64,000 nucleotides of DNA from Pseudomonadota bacterium (lineage in GTDB: Bacteria; Pseudomonadota; Alphaproteobacteria; Rhodospirillales; Magnetospirillaceae). The notes beneath the pieces were generated by a model. That model was not told the origin of the DNA. It made no database searches and worked only from the letters and a program-made list of their open reading frames with translations. Where the stretch lies: positions 4,577 to 68,576 of the forward strand of contig JAEXAH010000144.1 in assembly GCA_023458315.1 (NCBI GenBank), written 5' to 3'. A program made the translations under genes and the position numbers. Below, in pieces: positions 18,204 through 25,629 of the stretch. Each line of letters starts with the position of its first letter. The first letter of the stretch is position 1.

Positions 18204-20789
18204 TTAGACCGTGACGGTGTCCGCGACCTTACGGAACGCCTCGATCTGGTCGAAGTTCATGTAGCGGTAGACGTCGGCCGCCTTGGCGTTGACCACGTTG
18301 ACCTGCTCCAGATACTCGGCCGGGGTCGGGATGCGGCCCAGCAGGGCGCAGACCGCCGACAATTCCGCCGAACCCAGGTAGACACGGGTGTCGATGCCCA
18401 GGCGGTTGGGGAAGTTGCGGGTCGAGGTGGACATGGCGGTCGAGCCCTTGCGCACCTGGGCCTGGTTGCCCATGCACAAGGAGCAGCCCGGCATTTCCAT
18501 ACGGGCGCCCGCCTTGCCGAGAACGCTGTAATAGCCTTCCTCGGTCAGGATCAGGGCGTCCATCTTGGTCGGCGGGGCGATCCACAGGCGGGTCGGGATG
18601 TCCGACTGACCGGCCAGGACCTTACCGGCGGCACGGAAGTGGCCGATATTGGTCATGCACGAGCCGATGAACACCTCGTCGATCTTGTCGCCCGCGACTT
18701 CCGACAGCACCTTGACGTCGTCGGGGTCGTTCGGGCAGGCGACGATCGGTTCCTTGATGTCGGCCAGATCGATCTCGATCACCGCCGCGTATTCGGCGTC
18801 GGCATCGGGCTGCAGCAGTTCGGGCTTGGCGATCCAGGCTTCCATGGCCTTGACGCGGCGGCCCAGGGTGCGGGCGTCCTCGTAGCCCTCGGCGATCATC
18901 CACTTCATCAGGGTGATGTTCGAGCGCATGTACTCGATGATCGGCTCTTTGTTCAGGCGCACGGTGCAACCGGCGGCGGAACGTTCGGCCGAGGCGTCGG
19001 TCAGTTCGAACGCCTGCTCGACCTTGAGGTCGGGCAGACCCTCGATCTCCAGGATGCGGCCCGAGAAGATGTTCTTCTTGCCCTTCTTCTCGACGGTCAG
19101 CAGGCCCTGGCGGATGGCGTAGAGCGGGATGGCGTTGACGAGGTCACGGAGCGTGACGCCCGGCTGCAATTCGCCCTTGAAGCGCACCAGCACCGATTCC
19201 GGCATGTCCAGCGGCATGACGCCGGTGGCGGCGGCGAAGGCCACCAGACCGGAACCGGCCGGGAAGGAAATGCCGATGGGGAAGCGGGTGTGGCTGTCGC
19301 CGCCGGTGCCCACGGTGTCGGGCAGCAGCAGACGGTTCAGCCAGGAATGGATGACGCCGTCGCCGGGACGCAGGGCCACGCCGCCACGGGTGGCGATGAA
19401 GGCGGGCAGGGTGCGGTGGGTTTCCACGTCCACCAGCTTGGGATAAGCGGCGGTGTGGCAGAACGACTGCATGACCATGTCGGCCGAGAAGCCCAGGCAA
19501 GCCAGGTCCTTCAGCTCGTCGCGGGTCATCGGGCCGGTGGTGTCCTGCGAGCCCACGGTGGTCATCTTGGGTTCGCAATAGGTGCCGGGGCGCACGCCCT
19601 TGCCTTCCGGCAGGCCACAGGCGCGGCCGACCATCTTCTGGGCGAGCGAGAAGCCCTTGCCCGAATCGGCGGGCACGCCCGGCAGGCGGAACAGGGTGCT
19701 GGCGGGCAGGCCCAGGGCCTCGCGCGCCTTGGCGGTCAGGCCACGGCCGATGATCAGCGGAATGCGGCCGCCGGCGCGCACTTCGTCGAAGATCACGTCG
19801 GACTTGACCTTGAACTCGGCGATGACCTTGCCGTCCTTCAGGGCCTTGCCCTCATAGGGACGCAGCTCGACCACGTCGCCCATGTTCATCTGGTTGACGT
19901 CCAGCTCGATCGGCAGGGCGCCCGCGTCTTCCATGGTGTTGTAGAAGATCGGGGCGATCTTGGTGCCCAGGCAGACGCCGCCGAACCGCTTGTTCGGCAC
20001 GAACGGGATGTCCTCGCCGGTGAACCACAGCACGGAATTGGTGGCGGACTTGCGCGACGAACCGGTGCCGACCACGTCGCCCACATAGGCGACCAGATTG
20101 CCCTTGGCGCGCAGGTCTTCCAGGAACTTGACCGGGCCACGGACACCGGCCTCTTCCGGCTCGATGCCGGGGCGCGGGTTCTTCAGCATGGCCAGGGCAT
20201 GCAGCGGGATGTCGGGGCGGCTCCAGGCGTCGGGAGCGGGCGACAGATCGTCGGTGTTGGTTTCGCCCGACACCTTGAAGATGGTGACGGTCAGCGATTC
20301 CGGAACCTCGGGACGCGAGGTGAACCACTCGGCGTCGGCCCAGGACTGGATCACCGACTTGGCGTTGGCATTGCCCTTGTCGGCCAGTTCCTTGACGTCG
20401 TGGAAATAATCGAACACCAGCAGGGTCTTCTTCAGACCCTCGGCCGCCACGGTTCCCACTTCGGCATCGCCCAGCAGGTCGATCAGCGGCTTGATGTTGA
20501 AGCCGCCCAGCATGGTGCCCAGCAGCTCGGTGGCCTTGGCGCGATCGATCAGGGCGCACTGGACATTGCCGCGGGCGACGTCGTTCAGGAACGCCGCCTT
20601 GACCTTGGCGGCGTCATCGACACCGGCCGGGACGCGGTGGGTGATCAGCTCGACCAGCGCCTGCTCCTCGCCCTTCGGCGGGTTCTGCAACAGCGCGATC
20701 AGGTCCTCGGTCTGCTTGGCAGACAGCGGCAGGGGCGGAATACCGAGGGCGGCACGCTCGGCGACATGCTGGCGATAGGCTTCAAGCAC
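18204..20789 (-). CDS. acnB: Aconitate hydratase B
   Basis: 861 residues from the GTG at 20789. E. coli AcnB begins MLEEYRKHVAERAAEGI and this frame reads VLEAYRQHVAERAALGI. GGAGG lies 6 bases before that GTG, but directly touches the ATG at 20795, two codons earlier; the GTG start is therefore favoured. AcnB isomerises citrate and isocitrate in the TCA cycle. The N-terminal HEAT-like and swivel domains are present. Iron-sulfur cluster Cys residues are in GSCMTNIGHFRAAGKV and in CSLCMGNQAQVRKGS. Length is standard. It is apparently monocistronic, with hairpin-rich DNA upstream. Confidence 0.97.
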   Translation of the reverse strand: MLEAYRQHVAERAALGIPPLPLSAKQTEDLIALLQNPPKGEEQALVELITHRVPAGVDDAAKVKAAFLNDVARGNVQCALIDRAKATELLGTMLGGFNIKPLIDLLGDAEVGTVAAEGLKKTLLVFDYFHDVKELADKGNANAKSVIQSWADAEWFTSRPEVPESLTVTIFKVSGETNTDDLSPAPDAWSRPDIPLHALAMLKNPRPGIEPEEAGVRGPVKFLEDLRAKGNLVAYVGDVVGTGSSRKSATNSVLWFTGEDIPFVPNKRFGGVCLGTKIAPIFYNTMEDAGALPIELDVNQMNMGDVVELRPYEGKALKDGKVIAEFKVKSDVIFDEVRAGGRIPLIIGRGLTAKAREALGLPASTLFRLPGVPADSGKGFSLAQKMVGRACGLPEGKGVRPGTYCEPKMTTVGSQDTTGPMTRDELKDLACLGFSADMVMQSFCHTAAYPKLVDVETHRTLPAFIATRGGVALRPGDGVIHSWLNRLLLPDTVGTGGDSHTRFPIGISFPAGSGLVAFAAATGVMPLDMPESVLVRFKGELQPGVTLRDLVNAIPLYAIRQGLLTVEKKGKKNIFSGRILEIEGLPDLKVEQAFELTDASAERSAAGCTVRLNKEPIIEYMRSNITLMKWMIAEGYEDARTLGRRVKAMEAWIAKPELLQPDADAEYAAVIEIDLADIKEPIVACPNDPDDVKVLSEVAGDKIDEVFIGSCMTNIGHFRAAGKVLAGQSDIPTRLWIAPPTKMDALILTEEGYYSVLGKAGARMEMPGCSLCMGNQAQVRKGSTAMSTSTRNFPNRLGIDTRVYLGSAELSAVCALLGRIPTPAEYLEQVNVVNAKAADVYRYMNFDQIEAFRKVADTVTV

Positions 20790-21067
20790 GGACATCCTCC
20801 GCAGGGCTGGATTGTTTGGGGGGCGGCACACACGCACCGCACTTTGCCTGCGCTTACACCACAAAATCGCCCGCGAGTCCAGTCCCGACTATCCGTTCGG
20901 GCGGGGCCGCCACCACCCCCAAGGCCCGGAAAACGGCGGAAACACTGGGCTGCGCCGCCCCATAAAATCGCCACATTCCGCTGGCTTCTTAAGGGCACCC
21001 GGAAGTCCCCCCTTCGACGACCGTGGCCGGATGCCGGACCTTTCGGCCACGGACCCGGGTCGCTCGG

Positions 21068-21106
21068 CGGCCGACGCGCTCCCCCCCCCCCTCTGGCGCG
21101 TCGGCC
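21068..21106 (+). terminator. Strong hairpin with poly-C loop
   Basis: An 11-base-pair stem CGGCCGACGCG/CGCGTCGGCCG encloses a loop containing ten consecutive C. It is followed on the plus strand by TTTCCCTTTT. It may act as a terminator or as an antiterminator-type leader structure; no plus-strand gene reads into it. Confidence 0.4.
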
Positions 21107-21136
21107 GTTTCCCTTTTCGCTACTATTTATACCATA

Positions 21137-21164
21137 TCCCGGTGATCGGAACCGATCACCGGGA
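21137..21164. repeat. Palindrome, first of a related pair
   Basis: Arms TCCCGGTGATCGG and CCGATCACCGGGA around AA. It is related to the palindrome at 21239-21272: both read ACCA-ATCCCG-TGA into GGAAC and then TCACCGGGA. Confidence 0.7.
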
Positions 21165-21172
21165 CCCTCAAG

Positions 21173-21214
21173 CGCCGGGCGGGTTTCTCCGAAACCCTTG
21201 GCGCCCGCGGCATA
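21173..21214 (-). repeat. Two-hairpin dispersed repeat, copy E
   Basis: Read on the minus strand: hairpin GCGGC-TTAT-GCCGC, then GGGCGCCAA, hairpin GGGTTTC-GGAG-AAACCC, then GCCCGGCG. The loop and the flanking GCCAA and GCCCGGCG match copies A, B and C, while the stem is AT-richer and fully paired. Confidence 0.65.
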
Positions 21215-21238
21215 AGCCGCGCGGCCCCTTGGGCCTAA

Positions 21239-21272
21239 CCAAATCCCGATGAGTGGAACTCACCGGGATTTG
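21239..21272 (-). terminator. Palindrome just past the orphan gene's stop
   Basis: Arms CCAAATCCCG/CGGGATTTGG with an inner TGAGT/ACTCA. It begins three bases past the stop codon of the gene ending at 21276, so it could end that transcript. It is also similar to the palindrome at 21137. Confidence 0.5.
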
Positions 21273-21275
21273 GTA

Positions 21276-21692
21276 TCAGTAGTGATTGTTCAGGCAGGAC
21301 GACGTGTTGGGGATCAGCACGCTGAAGTTCTCGGCATACAGCGCGATGACGCAGGTGCCCGGAGCATCGCTCTGCTCGTAATTGCACTGCTTGTCCTTGC
21401 GGGTCTTGGTCTGGCCGTTGATCTGGAACGACACCGTCCAGTAATCGTTCGAACCGGTCTGCGCCCGCAAGGTTTGCGTATTCGACGCCTGGCCCGGCGC
21501 CAGGGACACCGCCACCACGGTATCGGTGAAGCTGGCACAGGTGTGCGTCACCGTCACGTTGCTGATGGTCGAACCGGTGCCATTGACCACGGTGAAGGTG
21601 CCGTTATACGCGGTCGCGGCGACACCGGCGGCCAAGGGGGCCTTGTCGGGCTTTTCGCAGCAACCGCTTTGCAGACGCTCGTTGGTATCCAT
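21276..21692 (-). CDS. Orphan beta-rich Cys-containing protein, possibly aegerolysin/PUD-fold
   Basis: 138 residues from the ATG at 21692, with AGGGAA about 6 bases upstream; in-frame ATGs at 21722 and 21740 are less well placed. No signal peptide or membrane helix. After a polar N-terminus with a CC pair, the rest is Thr/Ser/Asn-rich beta sequence: GTFTVVNGTGSTISNVTVTH, LAPGQASNTQTL, NDYWTVSFQINGQ, KDKQCNY, ENFSVLIPNTSSC. The order of a VTH strand, a LAPG turn, a W-V-F strand and a KQCN motif reminds me of bacterial proteins with the PUD (up-regulated in daf-2) or aegerolysin-like fold. That is recall, not a search. Six Cys residues could form disulfides or bind metal. It stands alone, divergent from ccmA. 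Confidence 0.65.
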   Translation of the reverse strand: MDTNERLQSGCCEKPDKAPLAAGVAATAYNGTFTVVNGTGSTISNVTVTHTCASFTDTVVAVSLAPGQASNTQTLRAQTGSNDYWTVSFQINGQTKTRKDKQCNYEQSDAPGTCVIALYAENFSVLIPNTSSCLNNHY

Positions 21693-21860
21693 TTCATGTT
21701 CCCTGATGAAATTGGCCGACATGATTGCCGACGCCTTCACTGATATCCCGGTAAAGTAGTTACATCAATTATGCATTACGTCCTGGGGTTGTGCGCTTCT
21801 TACCGGGCGTCACACATGCCGCCACTTCCTCCGTTGCGACTTTTCTGCCATACAGCCTGG

Positions 21861-22538
21861 ATGGCATTCGATCCCGCACCCCCTCCCTTCATCGGTCGTG
21901 CGCTGGGCTGCATCCGTGGCGGCCGCGCGGTGTTCGCCGCACTGGATTTCACCGTGGCCCCGGGCGAGGCGCTGGTGCTGCTTGGCCCCAACGGTTCGGG
22001 CAAATCCAGCCTGTTGCGGGTGATGGCCGGTCTGCTGCGCCCGGCCTTCGGGCAAGTGCTGTGGGGCGACGTGGCGGCGGCCGAGGATGTGGAGGCGCAC
22101 GCCGCCCGCACCCATTACGTCGGCCACCACGACGCCATCAAGCCGGTGCTGAGCGTGTCCGAGAACCTGCGCTTCTGGGCGCGGCTGCACGATCCCCGCC
22201 CGGCCAGCGCGTCGCAGGCGGTGGACGGGGCGCTGGCGGCGTTCGGTCTGGGCCATCTGCGCGACGTGCCGGGCAAGATGCTGTCGGCCGGTCAGAAGCG
22301 CCGCACCAACCTGGCCCGCCTGCTGGCGGCGCCCAGCCCACTGTGGCTGCTGGACGAACCGACCACGGCGCTGGACCGGGCCTCCATCAAGGTGCTGGAA
22401 CAGGTGATGGCCGACCACCGCGCCCAGGGCGGCATGGTGGTGCTGTCCACCCACCAGGACGTGGACCTGCCCGGCGCGCGTGAGCTGCACCTGGACCGTT
22501 TCACCCCGGATAGCTGGGACGAGGAGGACGGGGAATGA
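21861..22538 (+). CDS. ccmA: Heme exporter ATP-binding protein CcmA
   Basis: 225 residues; the ATG at 21861 (MAFDPAPPPF) leaves the normal CcmA length, although the frame is open from 21771. ABC ATPase with Walker A GPNGSGKSS, signature LSAGQKRRTNLARLL and Walker B LWLLDEPTTALD. With CcmB and CcmC it drives release of heme-loaded CcmE in cytochrome c maturation. Its stop overlaps ccmB by four bases (ATGA). The rest of the pathway lies on the opposite strand from 23655. Confidence 0.95.
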   Translation: MAFDPAPPPFIGRALGCIRGGRAVFAALDFTVAPGEALVLLGPNGSGKSSLLRVMAGLLRPAFGQVLWGDVAAAEDVEAHAARTHYVGHHDAIKPVLSVSENLRFWARLHDPRPASASQAVDGALAAFGLGHLRDVPGKMLSAGQKRRTNLARLLAAPSPLWLLDEPTTALDRASIKVLEQVMADHRAQGGMVVLSTHQDVDLPGARELHLDRFTPDSWDEEDGE

Positions 22539-23200
22539 AGCGTTTCCTCGAAGTCATCCGCCGCGACCTGCGTCTGGCTCTGCGCCAGGGCTCGGACAGT
22601 ATCATGGTGGTGACGTTCTTCGTGCTGACCGTGGTGCTGTTCCCGTTCGGCATCGGCCCGGAATCGGGGGTGCTGGAACGGGTTTCCGCCGGTGTGCTGT
22701 GGGTGACGGCGTTGCTGGCCTCGCTGCTGTCGCTGGACCGGCTGTTCCAGGCCGATTATGAAGACGGCTCGCTGGAATTGCTGGTGCTGACGCCGACGCC
22801 GCTGGAAATCGTGGTGATCGCCAAGGTCTGCGCCCATTGGCTGACCACCGGCCTGCCGCTGCTGGTGGCGGCGCCGGTGCTGGCGGTGCTGCTGCACATG
22901 AACGGCGACGGTTTCGCCACCCTGCTGCTGACCATGCTGATCGGCACCCCCATCCTGTCGCTGATCGGCGGCATCGGCGCCGCCCTGGTGCTGGGCGCCC
23001 GCCGCGGCGGCGTGCTGCTGTCGCTGCTGATCCTGCCGCTGTACGTGCCGGTGCTGATCTTCGGCGTCGGCGCCATCGACGCGGCGGTGGGGGCGCGCGA
23101 CGCCACGCCGCATCTGCTGATTCTGGGCGGGCTGCTGGCCGCCGCCCTGCCGCTCAGCCCGTGGGCCACCGCCGCAGCCTTGCGGCAAGCTTTGGAATAG
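22535..23200 (+). CDS. ccmB: Heme exporter membrane protein CcmB
   Basis: 221 residues with six hydrophobic segments. The N-terminus MKRFLEVIRRDLRLALRQGS and the region LLSLDRLFQADYEDGSLELL are CcmB signatures, as is LLILPLYVPVLIFGVGA. It is the permease partner of CcmA. The start overlaps the ccmA stop. A short hairpin with a T-rich tail follows the stop. Confidence 0.95.
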   Translation: MKRFLEVIRRDLRLALRQGSDSIMVVTFFVLTVVLFPFGIGPESGVLERVSAGVLWVTALLASLLSLDRLFQADYEDGSLELLVLTPTPLEIVVIAKVCAHWLTTGLPLLVAAPVLAVLLHMNGDGFATLLLTMLIGTPILSLIGGIGAALVLGARRGGVLLSLLILPLYVPVLIFGVGAIDAAVGARDATPHLLILGGLLAAALPLSPWATAAALRQALE

Positions 23201-23203
23201 GAT

Positions 23204-23224
23204 TGCCGCTTCGCGGCATTTATT
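23204..23224 (+). terminator. Weak hairpin after ccmB
   Basis: TGCCGC-TTC-GCGGCA followed by TTTATT. The stem is short; it may partly terminate ccmAB transcripts before the gene at 23259. Confidence 0.4.
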
Positions 23225-23258
23225 GGACCGCCGCGCTGCGGCAGGGGAGTAAAAAACC

Positions 23259-23624
23259 ATGTCCATGAGAATTTGGGCGCAACGCGTCCTGGCGGTGGCG
23301 CAGGTCGGTTTGCTGGCCGGGCTGGTCGCCACCCGCGACGCCGGGCTGCGCACCATTCCCCAGGGCGACACCTTCGTCGGCACCTGTTCCATGGCCGAGG
23401 CGCAAACGGCCGGTCTGTTGTGGATCGCCCTGGTGGCGGTCGCCCTGGCGGGCAGTGCCCTGTCGCTGTTCGGCCGCGCCAAGTGGCTGTGGCTGGCGCT
23501 GTTCCTGGGACCGGTGGTGGCCGCCACCACCCTCAGCCAGTACCAGCACACCCACTTCCCGCCGTGTTGGGACGAAACCGGCGCCCCGGCCACCGGCAGC
23601 GCCCCGGCGGTTCCCATGAAATGA
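23259..23624 (+). CDS. Small membrane protein of unknown function beside ccmAB
   Basis: 121 residues; GGGGAG lies about 9 bases before the ATG at 23259. Three hydrophobic segments are visible (about 8-25, 46-65 and 70-88), with Cys at about 43 in TFVGTCSMAEAQ and another in HTHFPPCWDETG near the end. The two Cys and a HTH sequence on what would be outer loops might bind metal or heme, but that is speculation. I do not recognise the family. It follows ccmB by 58 bases, so a link to cytochrome c maturation is possible. Confidence 0.7.
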   Translation: MSMRIWAQRVLAVAQVGLLAGLVATRDAGLRTIPQGDTFVGTCSMAEAQTAGLLWIALVAVALAGSALSLFGRAKWLWLALFLGPVVAATTLSQYQHTHFPPCWDETGAPATGSAPAVPMK

Positions 23625-23625
23625 A

Positions 23626-23651
23626 AAAGGCCCCGCTGCGGCGGGGCCTTT
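23626..23651. terminator. Bidirectional terminator between the convergent ccm operons
   Basis: AAAGGCCCCGC-TGCG-GCGGGGCCTTT followed by TGTTTT on the plus strand and by TTCAT on the minus strand. It separates the plus-strand ccmAB group from the minus-strand ccmC-I operon. Confidence 0.88.
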
Positions 23652-23654
23652 GTT

Positions 23655-24491
23655 TTACTTCAGCGCGTCCAACTGGCTTTGCACCTCCTGGCGTTCCTCG
23701 CTGCCCTCGGGCAGCAGCACCAGCAGGCGGGTCCAGTAATCGCGGGCCTTCTTGGGATTGCCGGTCTGGGCCTCGGCCAGACCCGAGAAGTACAATGCGT
23801 CGGGGTTCTTGGGATCGACGGCGACGATCTCGCGCATCAGGCGGACGAAATCGGGCGGCAGGGCGCCGCCCTGGGGCACCTCGGCCAGCAGCAGGGCGCC
23901 GTATTCCAGCCGGGTCTGGATGTCGCCGGGCACCAGCGCGACGGCCTTGGCATAAGCCTGCTTGGCCTTGTCCATCTGGCCCATGACCCGCAGCGAGCGA
24001 CCCAGCATGGCCCAGCCCTTGCCGTCGTTGGGGTCCTTTTCCAGCCGGGCGGTCAATTGCGCCACCATGTTCTGGATCAGCGCCGCCTGATCCTGCATCT
24101 CGGCGATCTTGCCGGCGCGGGCGCTGTAGGGCTGGTCGGGCAGATGCGGCTGGCCGATCACGGTGTAGATTCCGAAGCCGGTCAGCGGCACCACCGCCAG
24201 CACGGCGGCGGCGGCGGCCAGCACGCGGCCGCGCGTGGTCTTGCCGCCCTGGCCCAATTCGCCCAGCGCCAGGATGCGGCGCTGAATCTCGGTGCGGGCG
24301 GCGTCGGCCTGGTCGGCGGTCAGGGTGCCGCGCTCGACCTCGCGCTCGACCTCGGCCAACTGGTCCTTGTAGACGGTCAGGTCATAGGCGGCGCGCGACG
24401 CGGCGGCGGCGGGCTGGCGGGCACGCAGCAGCGGCCACAGCAGCAAGGCGACGGTCGCCACGGTCAGGGCGGCGAAGACAATCCAGATCAT
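23655..24491 (-). CDS. ccmI: Cytochrome c maturation protein CcmI
   Basis: 278 residues. Two membrane helices (about 3-22 and 90-110) flank a cytoplasmic coiled-coil segment (YDLTVYKDQLAEVEREVERG). The C-terminal TPR-like periplasmic domain starts near 130 (DPNDGKGWAMLGRSLRVMGQ, DPKNPDALYFSGLAEAQTGN). CcmI holds apocytochrome c for ligation by CcmF/H. It is the last gene of the ccmCDEFGHI operon. A repeat element separates it from ccmH by 118 bases, an unusual gap in this operon. Confidence 0.93.
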   Translation of the reverse strand: MIWIVFAALTVATVALLLWPLLRARQPAAAASRAAYDLTVYKDQLAEVEREVERGTLTADQADAARTEIQRRILALGELGQGGKTTRGRVLAAAAAVLAVVPLTGFGIYTVIGQPHLPDQPYSARAGKIAEMQDQAALIQNMVAQLTARLEKDPNDGKGWAMLGRSLRVMGQMDKAKQAYAKAVALVPGDIQTRLEYGALLLAEVPQGGALPPDFVRLMREIVAVDPKNPDALYFSGLAEAQTGNPKKARDYWTRLLVLLPEGSEERQEVQSQLDALK

Positions 24492-24522
24492 ACCGACGAA
24501 CCTTTTTCTGTTCGCCGGTTTC

Positions 24523-24580
24523 CAGCCGCCATTGAGGCGGCGGCCAAGCGGGCGGAGGCCCGCGCCCGGCGAGGGGCAAT
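24523..24580 (+). repeat. Two-hairpin dispersed repeat, copy B (inside the ccm operon)
   Basis: Hairpin 1: GCCGCC-ATTGA-GGCGGC. Then GGCCAA. Hairpin 2: GCGGGC-GGAG-GCCCGC. Then the tail GCCCGGCGAGGGGCAAT. Compared with copy A both stems differ by paired changes while loops and tail are kept. It occupies the ccmH-ccmI gap, opposite to the direction of transcription. Confidence 0.78.
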
Positions 24581-24609
24581 ACGGCGAAGCGCGCAGCGAT
24601 TTGCCGGTA

Positions 24610-25083
24610 TCATTTTTCTTCTTTCAGCAGGGCGGCCAGACGGCGCTTTTCCGCTTCGCTCAACGGCGCGGGCGCCAGGGGGGCGGCGACATCGGCGGCG
24701 GTGCCGCGGCGGCGATAGAACGCCCACACCGCGCCGATGCCGACCACCAGGAAGGCGAAGGGGCCAAGCCACAGCACCAGGGTCGATGCCTTGAACGGCG
24801 GGTTCAGCAGCACGTAATCGCCATAGCGGTCGACCACGAACTTCTTCACCTCGGAATCGCTTTTGCCGCTTTGGATCTGCTCGCGCACGATGATGCGCAG
24901 ATCCTTGGCCAGATCGGCGTTGGAATCCTCGATGGATTCGCTTTGGCAGACCAGACAGCGCAATTCCTTGCCCAGCTTCTCGGCGCGGTTTTCCAGCACC
25001 GGGTCCTTCAGCATCTCGGACGGGTCGGCGGCGAAGGCGGGGGCGGCCAGCGCCAACATCAGGGCCAGGGCGAGGCGCCTCAT
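24610..25083 (-). CDS. ccmH: Cytochrome c maturation protein CcmH
   Basis: 157 residues, from the ATG at 25083 that overlaps the ccmG stop (ATGA). A signal peptide (MRRLALALMLALAAPAFA) is followed by the redox motif LRCLVCQSESIEDS. One membrane helix follows near about 105-125 (LVLWLGPFAFLVVGIGAVW), then a polar cytoplasmic tail. CcmH reduces the CXXCH motif of apocytochromes with CcmG. Typical length for the short CcmH/CycL type, which works with a separate CcmI. Confidence 0.95.
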   Translation of the reverse strand: MRRLALALMLALAAPAFAADPSEMLKDPVLENRAEKLGKELRCLVCQSESIEDSNADLAKDLRIIVREQIQSGKSDSEVKKFVVDRYGDYVLLNPPFKASTLVLWLGPFAFLVVGIGAVWAFYRRRGTAADVAAPLAPAPLSEAEKRRLAALLKEEK

Positions 25084-25616
25084 TTGCTCAGTTCCTGCAC
25101 GATGGGCGCCAGGGTGGTCTTCCACACCTCGGGGCCGATGGGGCCGATATGCTTGTAGCGGATGACCCCGGCCTTATCGACGATGAAGGTTTCCGGGGCG
25201 CCGGTGACGCCGAAATCGATGGCGGCGCGGCCCGGCGCCGGGTCGGCGCCGACGCGGTCATAGGGGTCGCCGTGCTTTTGCAGCCACTTGGCGCCCTCGG
25301 CCGGGTCGTCGCGCCAGTCGATGCCGTGGATGGTGATGCCCGCCTTCTTCAACTGCATCAGATAGGGGTGTTCCTGCACGCAGGCGATGCACCACGACCC
25401 GTAGATGTTGACCAGCGACACCCGACCCTTGAGGTCGGCGGTGGCCAGACCGGAATCGGCCGGGCGGCCGGGCAGCGGCGGCAGGCTCATCTCCGGCACC
25501 GGCCGGTCGATCAGCGTGGACGGCAGCAGGCGCGGGTCATGGCCCAGCCCCCACTTGAACACCGCCGCCAGGGCCAGGAAGCCCACCAGCGGCAACGCGT
25601 ACAACAGACGACGCAT
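25080..25616 (-). CDS. ccmG: Thiol:disulfide interchange protein CcmG/DsbE
   Basis: 178 residues. The N-terminal signal anchor (RLLYALPLVGFLALAAVF) leads to a periplasmic thioredoxin fold with the active site GSWCIACVQEHP and the cis-Pro region VTGAPETFIVDKAG. It supplies electrons for apocytochrome c reduction. The usual family motif is WCxPC; here the third position is Ala (WCIAC), a mild variant. Lies 13 bases downstream of ccmF and overlaps ccmH. Confidence 0.94.
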   Translation of the reverse strand: MRRLLYALPLVGFLALAAVFKWGLGHDPRLLPSTLIDRPVPEMSLPPLPGRPADSGLATADLKGRVSLVNIYGSWCIACVQEHPYLMQLKKAGITIHGIDWRDDPAEGAKWLQKHGDPYDRVGADPAPGRAAIDFGVTGAPETFIVDKAGVIRYKHIGPIGPEVWKTTLAPIVQELSK

Positions 25617-25629
25617 GCGCGTTCCCTCC

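Larger units (their letters stand above)
20796..21275. other. 480-base spacer rich in hairpins upstream of acnB
   Basis: No convincing gene. From left to right it holds the acnB leader, a hairpin with a ten-C loop (21068-21106), a 13-base-pair palindrome (21137-21164), a reverse copy of the two-hairpin repeat (21173-21214), and a further palindrome (21239-21272) next to the stop of the orphan gene at 21276. The acnB promoter should lie in the first 100-150 bases. I see no clear sigma-70 hexamers. Confidence 0.6.

Noticed and set aside
21081..21090. Run of ten C as a phase-variation tract
   Set aside because: It is in the loop of a noncoding hairpin and no reading frame or promoter box is set by it.
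18198..21215. A 1005-codon open frame on the plus strand
   Set aside because: It is antisense to acnB, whose protein is clearly conserved.
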